This document shows, piece by piece, positions 42,199 through 50,395 of a stretch of DNA of 64,000 nt. The translations under genes and the position numbers were made by a program. This DNA is from Peptococcaceae bacterium UBA4068 (GTDB taxonomy: Bacteria; Bacillota; Dehalobacteriia; UBA4068). The stretch covers positions 139,142-203,141 of the forward strand of contig DFZA01000005.1 of the NCBI GenBank assembly GCA_002382665.1, given 5' to 3'. The notes beneath the pieces are model-generated. The model had not been told where the DNA came from and made no database searches. It worked only from the letters and a program-made list of their open reading frames with translations. How positions within the stretch are numbered: position 1 is the stretch's first letter; the number at the start of each line of letters is the position of its first letter.

Positions 42199-42927
42199 AT
42201 GATTAATGCATTTTATAGCGGACTATCCGGAGCCAAAAGTGCGCAGACCGGATTAGACGTCAATGCCAATAATATTGCCAATGTCAATACCGTAGGTTTC
42301 AAAGCTCAGCAAGTTGGTTTCAGTGATCTGATATATAGCAAAACACCCACCCAGAACCAGCTACCAATAGGTAACGGTGTCAAAGTCTCGGCCGTAGATT
42401 CTCTTTTGGATACAGGCAGTATCCAGCAAACCGGAGCAGAATATGATTTTGCTGTTCTCGGCAAAGGATATTTTTGCGTGCGGGATAGCAATAATAATAT
42501 CTACTATACCAGGGCAGGCAATTTTCAATTGCAGCAGATAGACGCTACAACCTATCTTGTTACTACAGACGGTAAGCAGGTATTAAACAGTCAACTTTCG
42601 CCGGTTACGCTATCGTCATCAAGCGATAGTGAAGCCACGGATGATACCGAGTCTGCATCTTCCGGTATAGATATAGGAGTTTTTGCTTTTAAAAATCCCT
42701 ATGCGCTTACCCGCGAAGGGGATGGGTTATATACGGCTAATGCACAGTCAGGTGCTGCCGAAATATATAATGAAGCAACAGTTGTTCAGGGAGCCTTGGA
42801 AAATTCCAATGTTGATTTAAGCAATGAACTAACCGATATCATGCAAGCGCAAAGGGGATTCCAATTGAGCACTAAATTAATTCAAACAGCCGATGAGTTG
42901 GAGAATGTAGCTAATAGCTTGCGTTAA
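42199..42927 (+). CDS. flgG: Flagellar distal rod protein FlgG-like
   Basis: 242 residues, paralogous to the preceding gene: 'VNANNIANVNTVGFKAQQVG' and 'GALENSNVDLSNELTDIMQA'. A Ser/Asp/Glu-rich insertion lies around residues 135-155. Last gene of the flgB operon; no flgA, flgH, flgI or flgJ follows. Confidence 0.85.
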   Translation: MINAFYSGLSGAKSAQTGLDVNANNIANVNTVGFKAQQVGFSDLIYSKTPTQNQLPIGNGVKVSAVDSLLDTGSIQQTGAEYDFAVLGKGYFCVRDSNNNIYYTRAGNFQLQQIDATTYLVTTDGKQVLNSQLSPVTLSSSSDSEATDDTESASSGIDIGVFAFKNPYALTREGDGLYTANAQSGAAEIYNEATVVQGALENSNVDLSNELTDIMQAQRGFQLSTKLIQTADELENVANSLR

Positions 42928-42957
42928 AATTTTTTATTAAATAATTTCTGTTTAAGC

Positions 42958-42984
42958 TAATTTATTTATTATTTTGGCCGATAT
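42958..42984 (+). promoter_or_regulatory. Sigma-28 promoter of the flgM operon
   Basis: TAAT (42958-42961), exactly 15 bp, GCCGATAT (42977-42984), the same as the flagellin promoter. Confidence 0.75.
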
Positions 42985-43004
42985 AAAACAAGAGGTGATA
43001 TAAA

Positions 43005-43325
43005 ATGAGGATTGATCCTAAAAATAATGTTAATGGTGTTTATGATACCAGTTTCAATAAAAACTCGAAAGTAGCTGATAACAGCGTAAGCAAAGAAAAT
43101 AAAAAAAACATAGACAGAGTGGAAATTTCGCCTGCCGCCAGCAAATATGATCAAATAAGCTCTATCAAAGACAAAATTATCAGCGAGGTGGAGCGTGGCA
43201 CCAGCCCTGAAAAACTCCGCCAACTAAAGGTGCAGATAGAGAATGGCACATATCATGTCAGCAGTGAAGACATTGCCAAAGCCATTGTCAACGGCAAAGT
43301 AGAGCAGGATACGGAAAATGAATGA
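43005..43325 (+). CDS. flgM: Anti-sigma-28 factor FlgM
   Basis: 106 residues. The N-terminus is disordered. The C-terminal sigma-binding part includes 'VEISPAASKYDQISSIKDKI' and 'LKVQIENGTYHVSSEDIAKA', typical of FlgM. It has its own sigma-28 promoter, giving feedback, and overlaps flgN by 8 bp. Confidence 0.92.
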   Translation: MRIDPKNNVNGVYDTSFNKNSKVADNSVSKENKKNIDRVEISPAASKYDQISSIKDKIISEVERGTSPEKLRQLKVQIENGTYHVSSEDIAKAIVNGKVEQDTENE

Positions 43326-43755
43326 TAACGATTTAAAAAAACTATCTCTAATACTTGCAAAACAGCTTGAGCTGCAGAATGAACTGCTGTCTTTAGAACA
43401 GTCAAAAACTAAGGTTTTAACAGACGGCGACATCTCAAAGTTAGAAGAGATAATGAAACAGGAACAGTCATTCGTATGCAAATGTGACGATCAACAAAAA
43501 AAGTATCAAACGTTTTTAACTGAAACAAGCCACAGTAACATAACATTAAAGCAGCTTGTCACAGAATATGATGCTGATAACAAATTTCAACTGCAAACAT
43601 TATTAAGTTCGTTAGAAGATTTATTTGGCCGTTTAAAAAAGGCAAACAATATTAACACCAAGATATTGCAATCCCGCTTGTCGGTTATAGGTAATTGCCT
43701 GTCGATTACCGGCATAAAAGACGCTGTTACATATAATAAAGACGGACGCTTTTAA
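43318..43755 (+). CDS. flgN: Flagellar export chaperone FlgN
   Basis: 145 residues, all-helical ('LAKQLELQNELLSLEQSKTK'), in the standard slot between flgM and flgK. It chaperones the hook-filament junction proteins FlgK and FlgL. Family match is by shape and position. Confidence 0.85.
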   Translation: MNDNDLKKLSLILAKQLELQNELLSLEQSKTKVLTDGDISKLEEIMKQEQSFVCKCDDQQKKYQTFLTETSHSNITLKQLVTEYDADNKFQLQTLLSSLEDLFGRLKKANNINTKILQSRLSVIGNCLSITGIKDAVTYNKDGRF

Positions 43756-43783
43756 TAATTAACGCAAGAAATGAGGATTTGAT

Positions 43784-45211
43784 ATGGGATCGACGTTTTT
43801 AGGCCTGGAGATTGCCAGAAGCGGTCTGGTAGCCAGCCAAATCAGCCTGGATATTACAGGCCAGAATATCGCCAATGTCAATACCGAAGATTATACGAGG
43901 CAAAGCGCCAATCTGGTAGCCGTTAATTACAATTTGGGTAATTATCAGGTTGCCCAACCTATTACCAACACAATCGGGCAGGGGGTTGGCGTTAAAGGTA
44001 TAACGCAGTGCCGGGATGCTTTTTTGGATACCAGGGTAAGGAACGCCAATTCTCAATATAATACAAATAACACTCAGCTTTCAGGGCTTTCGGATATCGA
44101 GGGTATACTCGATGAAACATCCACGGACGGCTTGCATGCGATGTTAAATGAGTTTTATAATTCACTTGAAGAATTATCGAATAATGTTGGCGATGAGGAA
44201 TACGCCAGCATTGTCCGTTCTTCAGCAGAGAAAGTGACACAGGTTTTTAATGAATATGCCTCCCAATTGAGCCAGATCAGGGAGGAACAATTGTCTTCTT
44301 TAGAGATCAACGTGGATCAGATAAATTCCACGATAAGTAAAATAAACAATCTCAACGATATGATTAAAGATCAAACGCTGAGAAATAATGTTTCCAATGA
44401 ATTGCTGGATTCGCGGAACTCATATTTGGATGATCTGTCGAAGTATATAGATATTTCGGTAACCGCCAATGCGGACGGAACCGTTAGCGTTACCTCTACC
44501 GGCGGCATTGATGTTTTGGATTCAACATTCTCATTATCATCCAGCGGGGATCAGCAAATTATCCAAAGAACCGACGGTGTGGGGAATGTGGAGGATTTTT
44601 CTCCGACGGACGGTACGGCAAGAGGGTATCTTGATATTTTGAATGGCGCCGGTTCATATGCCGAGGCTGATGAAAATACTTTTAGGGGTCTGCTTTATTA
44701 TGAGCGGGCGCTTGACAGCTTCGCATCAGCGTTTGCGGGGACTTTTAACGATCTTAACACTCTTGATCCTGCATCTCCTGCGGATCTGTTTACCGGTACT
44801 ACCGCCGCCGCTATATCAATATCCGACGCCTGGTATGATGACGCCGGTTATTTAGAGGTTGCGGATACCGGCACAAATGACAACATTATTAAGATGATTA
44901 ATGCTATGAACGAGGATGTTGACGAGACGCTTTATCCAGGAGTCTCCGGTACCTTTGAGGGGTTTGCCAGAACCATTATCAGCGATATTGCGGTTGATGT
45001 CGGCTACTATACGGATGTTACTGATATGAATAAGAGTATATTAGAGTCAGCTGCCAATCAGCGCGAATCTATCATGGGAGTATCCGTGGACGAAGAGACC
45101 ATCAATCTGACTAAATATCAAAGAGCATATCAAGCCGCTGCCAGGTTGATGACTGTAATTGATGAGAATCTGGATAAGTTGATCAATTCAACAGGCGTAG
45201 TTGGCCGGTAA
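43784..45211 (+). CDS. flgK: Hook-filament junction protein FlgK
   Basis: 475 residues. The N-terminal 'ISLDITGQNIANVNTEDYTR' is diagnostic, and the C-terminal 'VDEETINLTKYQRAYQAAAR' completes the flagellin-like ends. The central coiled coil is present. First junction protein at the hook tip. Confidence 0.95.
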   Translation: MGSTFLGLEIARSGLVASQISLDITGQNIANVNTEDYTRQSANLVAVNYNLGNYQVAQPITNTIGQGVGVKGITQCRDAFLDTRVRNANSQYNTNNTQLSGLSDIEGILDETSTDGLHAMLNEFYNSLEELSNNVGDEEYASIVRSSAEKVTQVFNEYASQLSQIREEQLSSLEINVDQINSTISKINNLNDMIKDQTLRNNVSNELLDSRNSYLDDLSKYIDISVTANADGTVSVTSTGGIDVLDSTFSLSSSGDQQIIQRTDGVGNVEDFSPTDGTARGYLDILNGAGSYAEADENTFRGLLYYERALDSFASAFAGTFNDLNTLDPASPADLFTGTTAAAISISDAWYDDAGYLEVADTGTNDNIIKMINAMNEDVDETLYPGVSGTFEGFARTIISDIAVDVGYYTDVTDMNKSILESAANQRESIMGVSVDEETINLTKYQRAYQAAARLMTVIDENLDKLINSTGVVGR

Positions 45212-45231
45212 ACAATAGCGAGGTGATATAG

Positions 45232-46203
45232 ATGCGGATTACTAACAAAATGATTAACACTACATATTTAAATAATCTTAATTCCAGTCTAAGCGATTTG
45301 ACACATCTTAATCAACAGGTATCTTCCGGCAGAAGTTACCTCAAAGCTTCTGATGACCCGGTGGCATCTCTGAAGGCTTACCAGGTAAGGCAAAATCTCT
45401 CACGCATTTCTTTGTATCAGGATAATATCAGCTCGGCGCAAAACATACTTACTGATGTCGAATCCTCTTACGCAGAGTTAAACAGTGTCCTGACCAATGC
45501 GGTGGAAAAGATTATTGAAGGAGAGAGTGACAACAGCAGCGCTGACGACCGGGCGATTATTGCGGAAGTACTTAAGCAGTATCAGGGGGAGATTCTGGAT
45601 ATTGCCAACTCCAAATCTTCCAGCAAATATGTATTCGGCGGTTCCGATATGTATACAGTGCCTTTTAGCGTTGAAAACGGAACTCTTTATTACCATGGTA
45701 TTGATGTAAATAGCGATAGCTCCAGCTTTGCGGAAGAGACGTTGTATTATGATACCGGTCTGGGACTGAAGACAGATGCGTCGGGATCGGTAATCAGCGG
45801 TTCCGCTTTTAACATTGCCAATCCTGGTAGTAGCGTTTTCGGTGTCGGCGTTGACAGCGACGGCATAACTAATAATATTTATAATCTGATCGGCGACATT
45901 GCCGATAAACTTGCCAGCAATGATTTAACCGATCTCGGTTCTTATGTATCTAAATTGGAAACAGTTAAAGATGACGTGCTGATCAATTATGCCAATATTG
46001 GACAAAAAACCAATTTTCTTGATTTTCTCACCGAACGTTTGTCAAGTAATAGTTTCAATGCTACCAAACAGCAAAGCAGTCTGGAATGCGTGGACAAGGC
46101 GGAAGCAATATTGTCGTATAATACACAGAACACAGCCTATAACGCGGCTTTGGCAATGGGCAGCAAGCTTTTACAGTATTCGCTGCTTGATTATCTGAGA
46201 TAA
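45232..46203 (+). CDS. flgL: Hook-filament junction protein FlgL
   Basis: 323 residues with flagellin-like N-terminus ('LNQQVSSGRSYLKASDDPVA') and C-terminal helix ('AYNAALAMGSKLLQYSLLDY'). Links FlgK to the filament. GCGAGGTGATATAG is the ribosome-binding site. Confidence 0.95.
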   Translation: MRITNKMINTTYLNNLNSSLSDLTHLNQQVSSGRSYLKASDDPVASLKAYQVRQNLSRISLYQDNISSAQNILTDVESSYAELNSVLTNAVEKIIEGESDNSSADDRAIIAEVLKQYQGEILDIANSKSSSKYVFGGSDMYTVPFSVENGTLYYHGIDVNSDSSSFAEETLYYDTGLGLKTDASGSVISGSAFNIANPGSSVFGVGVDSDGITNNIYNLIGDIADKLASNDLTDLGSYVSKLETVKDDVLINYANIGQKTNFLDFLTERLSSNSFNATKQQSSLECVDKAEAILSYNTQNTAYNAALAMGSKLLQYSLLDYLR

Positions 46204-46217
46204 TTGGGTCTGATCCT

Positions 46218-46736
46218 ATGAGTATTCAAAGTATTGCCGCTTACTCTCGCTACCTGTCGCAGGTTAATATCAAATCTACAAAAGCGCAATTATTGCAGCA
46301 TTCCGAGCCTCCCCAAGTTAAGGTAACGAGACAAAAGGGAGGGCTGACGATGGAAAGCCATCCGATCAAACTGGATATAGATAATCGCGCTTTTTTTGAT
46401 TCCATCGGTCTTAAGTCGACCAGTGCCCTTGCCGATGAAAATATCGCTAAAGGTCAAAAGGCCGTGATGGATAGTATGGCGGAATATGCCCAGGAAGCGG
46501 ATATAATGTTCGAGCCGCATAACAATAATGCGATCGGTGAAATTGCTGTTATGCGTGCCAGCAAAACTATCGAATCGGTACTTGCTTTTATACCCGAAGA
46601 GTCTCCCAAATTAAATTGGTCCGGCGGCGATGTTGATATCAGTTACAAGCCGGATAAATTAAATTTTGCTTGGGACACAGGTGGCATTGAAAGCAGATAT
46701 ATTCCCTATCAGGTAGAATATACAGTGGTAGAATGA
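46218..46736 (+). CDS. DUF6470 family flagellar-locus protein
   Basis: 172 residues, resembling YviE/DUF6470 proteins found between flgL and fliW in Firmicutes. 'ENIAKGQKAVMDSMAEYAQE' and C-terminal 'LNFAWDTGGIESRYIPYQVE' fit the family. No clear ribosome-binding site precedes the ATG at 46218, so the exact start is uncertain. Function unknown. Confidence 0.8.
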   Translation: MSIQSIAAYSRYLSQVNIKSTKAQLLQHSEPPQVKVTRQKGGLTMESHPIKLDIDNRAFFDSIGLKSTSALADENIAKGQKAVMDSMAEYAQEADIMFEPHNNNAIGEIAVMRASKTIESVLAFIPEESPKLNWSGGDVDISYKPDKLNFAWDTGGIESRYIPYQVEYTVVE

Positions 46737-46772
46737 TTTTCATGAAATTATCATCAGAAGGAGCAGATATTT

Positions 46773-47210
46773 ATGGAGATTAAAACTAAAGATTTTGGTG
46801 TTTTAGATATTGATGAAAAAGAAATTATCAAATTTCCGCAAGGTCTGTTCGCTTTTGAGGAATTTAATAATTTTGTTTTGATAGAAATGGATGGATATAA
46901 ACAAAAATGGTTGCAATCTGTTGAAGCGGAGTACCCGCGCTTTATTGTTTTTGACCCGGCGGATTTGCTTGTGGATTACCATCCTCAATTTCCGTCTGAG
47001 GTACTGAGTTCTTTGGGTATCCCTCCTGTAGATAAGCCCCGTCTTTATGTGCTGGCCGTCGTCCCAGAAAACATCAAAGATATGACGATCAATCTCCAAA
47101 GTCCCATAGTCGTCAATCAAAAGAAAAATATAGCAGCGCAGGTCATTCTGGAAACAGGTAATTACCCTGTTCGTTACCGTGTTTTCCCTAAAGAAAAGGG
47201 AGGTGTATGA
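46773..47210 (+). CDS. fliW: Flagellar assembly factor FliW
   Basis: 145 residues with 'IIKFPQGLFAFEEFNNFVLI' and 'TINLQSPIVVNQKKNIAAQV'. FliW binds both flagellin and CsrA: free flagellin sequesters FliW, and freed CsrA then blocks flagellin translation. It is immediately upstream of csrA and one gene from flagellin, so the complete switch is encoded here. Confidence 0.95.
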   Translation: MEIKTKDFGVLDIDEKEIIKFPQGLFAFEEFNNFVLIEMDGYKQKWLQSVEAEYPRFIVFDPADLLVDYHPQFPSEVLSSLGIPPVDKPRLYVLAVVPENIKDMTINLQSPIVVNQKKNIAAQVILETGNYPVRYRVFPKEKGGV

Positions 47211-47212
47211 CC

Positions 47213-47422
47213 TTGTTAGTTATCAGCAGAAAAAGCGACGAGTCATTCTTTATCGGAGATGACATAGAGGTTGTAGTTTTGGATATAACAAATAACAAAA
47301 TAAAAATAGGCATTAATGCGCCGGGAGATGTCAAGATTGTCAGAAAAGAATTAATCGAAACCCAAAAAGCAAATCTGGATTCAGCTAATTCTCTGGGAAT
47401 AATGCAAATAGAAAATATATAA
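47213..47422 (+). CDS. csrA: Translational regulator CsrA
   Basis: 69 residues, starting MLVISRKSDESFFIGD, the canonical CsrA N-terminus, from TTG 47213 with GGGAGGTG seven bases upstream. The ATG at 47207 overlaps the fliW stop but sits too close to that site. The RNA-binding Arg in 'VRKEL' is conserved ('VKIVRKELIETQ'). It represses flagellin translation in the FliW-CsrA system. Confidence 0.93.
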   Translation: MLVISRKSDESFFIGDDIEVVVLDITNNKIKIGINAPGDVKIVRKELIETQKANLDSANSLGIMQIENI

Positions 47423-47435
47423 TATAAATTTCACC

Positions 47436-47467
47436 TGTTGCCGCTTTTCAGCGGCAACATTTTTTTT
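47436..47467 (+). terminator. Terminator after csrA
   Basis: TGTTGCCGCT pairs with AGCGGCAACA around TTTC, followed by a long T run. Confidence 0.9.
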
Positions 47468-47488
47468 ATTTATTAATGTATATCAATC

Positions 47489-47515
47489 TAATATTTTGTA
47501 TAAGCTCGCCGATAT
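47489..47515 (+). promoter_or_regulatory. Sigma-28 promoter of flagellin
   Basis: TAAT (47489-47492), 15-bp spacer, GCCGATAT (47508-47515), followed by a leader of about 105 nt. Confidence 0.8.
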
Positions 47516-47584
47516 ATAAGCAACGGTAATTATAAAACTGCTGCGTACGAGTAGTTCTATAAGAATCCTGTTGAGTTTATTAAA

Positions 47585-47620
47585 GGAATGGAATTCCGAA
47601 ATTAAAAAAAATCAAGGAGG
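47585..47620 (+). promoter_or_regulatory. CsrA-binding region in the flagellin leader
   Basis: GGAAT-GGA-ATTCC (47585-47597) forms a hairpin exposing GGA in a three-base loop, the typical CsrA high-affinity target. A second GGA lies in the ribosome-binding site AAGGAGG (47614-47620). Two such sites allow one CsrA dimer to bridge them and block translation. Confidence 0.65.
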
Positions 47621-47628
47621 AAACAAAA

Positions 47629-48759
47629 ATGAGAATTAACAACAATATTGCTGCCCTTAACACCTTAAGACAGTATTCGGCAAACACCAACTCGACCAAT
47701 AAGGCGATGGAAAAACTGTCGTCAGGTCTTGCCATCAACCGCGCCGGTGACGACGCTGCCGGCCTCGCGATTTCTGAAAAGATGCGCGCTCAGATCCGTG
47801 GTATCGACATGGCGTCAGACAACAGCCAGAACGCTATCTCGCTGGTGCAGACTGCTGAAGGTGCTTTGACCGAAACCCATTCGATTCTCCAGAGAATGAA
47901 CGAACTGGCCGTACAGGCAGCTTCCGACACCAACGAAGGAATTGACCGTGACGCGCTGAATGCGGAATTCCAACAGCTCAAAACAGAAATTGACGACATC
48001 GCCGATCAGACCAAATTCAATAACAAGAAATTGTTGGACGGCTCTGTCAGCAGCCAGGTAGATACCGACACTGCCAACTCTAGTGTCTTTACCGTAGCCG
48101 GTATCAATGGCGCTGATGCCGGCGGTGTCGCCTTAACGAATTATGCATTCGCAGACACCGGTACGGCTCTTGCAGCAGGAACATTAACCATTACTCGTAC
48201 GGATGGTGTAACCGCTGCGACAGAAACTGTGGAGATGACCTCTCCGGTATTAAATGCTGACGGCACTAGTACTATTTCAGTTTCTAACTGGGGCTTAAGC
48301 ATTGATTTAGGGCCAGGTTATGTTAGAGGTTCGATTAACAGTACAGATCTGCAAGTGAAAGCTTCGGGCGGCTTATCCATTCAGACCGGCGCTACCGCCG
48401 GTGAAAAACTAACCATTGATATCGACAGCATGAAAGCGGCCGATTTAGGCTTAACATCTTCTGCCGTTGATAGCCAGACAAATGCAGAATCAGCTATTAC
48501 TGCGATTACTGCGGCTATCAATGAAGTTTCCACCCAACGCGCCAATCTCGGTGCTTATCAGAACAGGCTCGAACACAAGATTAATAACCTCAGCACTTCC
48601 GCTGAAAACCTGCAATCTGCGGAAAGCAATATCCGCGACGTTGATATGGCGGAAGAGATGGTTAATTATACCAAGAACAACATCCTGTTGCAGGCTGCGC
48701 AGTCCATGCTGGCTCAGGCTAACGCCCAACCGCAAGGCGTGCTGCAACTATTACAATAG
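47629..48759 (+). CDS. hag: Flagellin
   Basis: 376 residues. Both terminal coiled-coil regions are highly conserved ('AMEKLSSGLAINRAGDDAAG' and 'IRDVDMAEEMVNYTKNNILL'), and the variable centre (about 140-280) is Ala/Thr-rich. Strong ribosome-binding site AAGGAGG. Codon use is biased towards preferred codons, as expected for an abundant protein. Single flagellin gene in this window. Confidence 0.97.
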   Translation: MRINNNIAALNTLRQYSANTNSTNKAMEKLSSGLAINRAGDDAAGLAISEKMRAQIRGIDMASDNSQNAISLVQTAEGALTETHSILQRMNELAVQAASDTNEGIDRDALNAEFQQLKTEIDDIADQTKFNNKKLLDGSVSSQVDTDTANSSVFTVAGINGADAGGVALTNYAFADTGTALAAGTLTITRTDGVTAATETVEMTSPVLNADGTSTISVSNWGLSIDLGPGYVRGSINSTDLQVKASGGLSIQTGATAGEKLTIDIDSMKAADLGLTSSAVDSQTNAESAITAITAAINEVSTQRANLGAYQNRLEHKINNLSTSAENLQSAESNIRDVDMAEEMVNYTKNNILLQAAQSMLAQANAQPQGVLQLLQ

Positions 48760-48799
48760 TCAAGTAGCTTAAAAATTGTCTCCGGTTTATTCTTCAGTT

Positions 48800-48832
48800 T
48801 ATGCCAAAGGGGCTATCCGCCCCTTTGGCATA
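48800..48832 (+). terminator. Strong stem-loop after flagellin
   Basis: TATGCCAAAGGGG pairs perfectly with CCCCTTTGGCATA around a 7-nt loop. No T run follows, so it may stabilise the flagellin mRNA or end transcription only partly. Confidence 0.7.
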
Positions 48833-48881
48833 GATCAAAACTTAAATGATTGCATGGTAATAAAAGAATTGAGTGATGCCA

Positions 48882-49946
48882 ATGAGAAAAATACCGATCA
48901 ATTATTTAAAGCCCGGTATGAAGCTTGGGAAGAACCTATATGACAGGCACAATTCACTATTACTGGCAAAAGGTAATAGCTTAGATCAGCATACGATTCA
49001 TAGGATAGTAGATTATAGGTATCAGGCTGTATTTATTGCCGATCATGACAATGACGGTATTGAATTTATTGAAGATACTGAAGATATTCCTGATGATATT
49101 CGCAATAATGCCGTATCATCAGTGAAAGAGATATATATAATGGAAAATTCAAGATTTTTTACCAAAAAATTCATGAACAATATTAATTATGTCTTGAATG
49201 ATATCATTGATGAAATTTTAAAAAATAAAAACGCAACATTTACGATGACCGATTTGAAATTATTTGATGATTATACCTTCTACCACTCTGTCAATGTTAC
49301 TGTAATTTCTATAATAATCGGGGTTTCAATAAAACTTAGCAAAACTAAGCTTTATGAATTGGGAATGGGAGCCTTGATGCACGATATTGGTAAAATATTT
49401 GTGCCGAAAGAAATACTTCTCAAACAAGGCAGTCTTACGCCGGAAGAATTTAATCTTGTTAAGAATCACAGCAGCAAAGGTTTTGAATATTTGAATGAAA
49501 TAAACGAGTTTTCACGTGACTCTAATTTGGTGGCTCTGACCCATCATGAAAAATATAACGGCAACGGTTACCCTGGAGGGCTCAGCGGTTTTGATATACC
49601 TTTGTTTGGTCGGATATTAGCAGTTGCCGATGTATTTGATGCGCTGGTTTCGGACAGGCCATACCGCAAAGCGATGCAGCCGTCAGAAGCGGTTGAGTAT
49701 ATCAGCGGCAGCAGCGGCGAGCATTTCGATCCGGACATTGTCGACATTTTTTTAGAAAAAGTATCGCCTTATCCAGTCGGTTGTTATGTAATGCTCAGCA
49801 ACGGCGAAAAAGCCGTAGTTGTTAAAAATCAGCCCAAGTATGGGCTAAGACCAAAGGTTAAAGTGATTAATGATTCTTTAGAATCTGTTTATTACGATCT
49901 TAGCAAAGAAAATTTCGATATAACTATTAAAAGCATAGTTTATTAA
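48882..49946 (+). CDS. HD-GYP domain phosphodiesterase
   Basis: About 354 residues. The N-terminal regulatory half (1-130) lacks membrane helices. The C-terminal HD-GYP domain has 'MHDIGKIFVP', 'HHEKYNGNGYPGG' and 'ADVFDALVSDRPYRK'. HD-GYP proteins usually hydrolyse c-di-GMP, and some act on 3'3'-cGAMP. Located between flagellin and cheY in a cluster whose leader carries cyclic dinucleotide aptamers, it is a plausible supplier of that signal's control. GAGTGATGCC precedes the ATG at 48882; GTG 48873 and ATG 48876 are alternatives. Confidence 0.92.
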   Translation: MRKIPINYLKPGMKLGKNLYDRHNSLLLAKGNSLDQHTIHRIVDYRYQAVFIADHDNDGIEFIEDTEDIPDDIRNNAVSSVKEIYIMENSRFFTKKFMNNINYVLNDIIDEILKNKNATFTMTDLKLFDDYTFYHSVNVTVISIIIGVSIKLSKTKLYELGMGALMHDIGKIFVPKEILLKQGSLTPEEFNLVKNHSSKGFEYLNEINEFSRDSNLVALTHHEKYNGNGYPGGLSGFDIPLFGRILAVADVFDALVSDRPYRKAMQPSEAVEYISGSSGEHFDPDIVDIFLEKVSPYPVGCYVMLSNGEKAVVVKNQPKYGLRPKVKVINDSLESVYYDLSKENFDITIKSIVY

Positions 49947-49977
49947 ATATATAAATCTGTGACAAAGAGGTGCTTAA

Positions 49978-50340
49978 ATGACCAGAGTATTGATTGTCGA
50001 TGATGCGGCGTTTATGAGAATGGCTATCCGCAAGGTTTTAGAAAAAAACGGTTTTGAGGTCGTTGGCGAGGCGGAAAACGGCGAAGTTGGCTACCAAAAA
50101 TATATCCAATGTCAACCGGATGTAGTCACCATGGACATTACCATGCCGGAAATGACCGGTATCGACGCTTTAAAGCAGATCAAAAAATATGACGCCGATG
50201 CCAAAGTGGTAATGGTATCCGCAATGGGCCAGGAAAGTCTGGTAAGGGAAGCAATTATGAGCGGAGCTAAATCTTTTATTGTCAAACCTTATAAAGAAGA
50301 ACATATTGTGCAGACTCTGCAGAGTATTGCTACTGCATAG
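49978..50340 (+). CDS. cheY: Chemotaxis response regulator CheY
   Basis: 120-residue single receiver domain with acidic pocket 'IVDDAAFMR', phospho-Asp in 'VVTMDITMPEMTG', Ser/Thr switch in 'VMVSAMGQ' and Lys in 'SFIVKPY'. Targets are FliM/FliY. AAAGAGGTGC precedes the ATG. Confidence 0.94.
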   Translation: MTRVLIVDDAAFMRMAIRKVLEKNGFEVVGEAENGEVGYQKYIQCQPDVVTMDITMPEMTGIDALKQIKKYDADAKVVMVSAMGQESLVREAIMSGAKSFIVKPYKEEHIVQTLQSIATA

Positions 50341-50395
50341 TAATTGTGCAAGCAACGGATTAAAAAAATGCGTAATAGCTAAGGAAGTGATTGCT

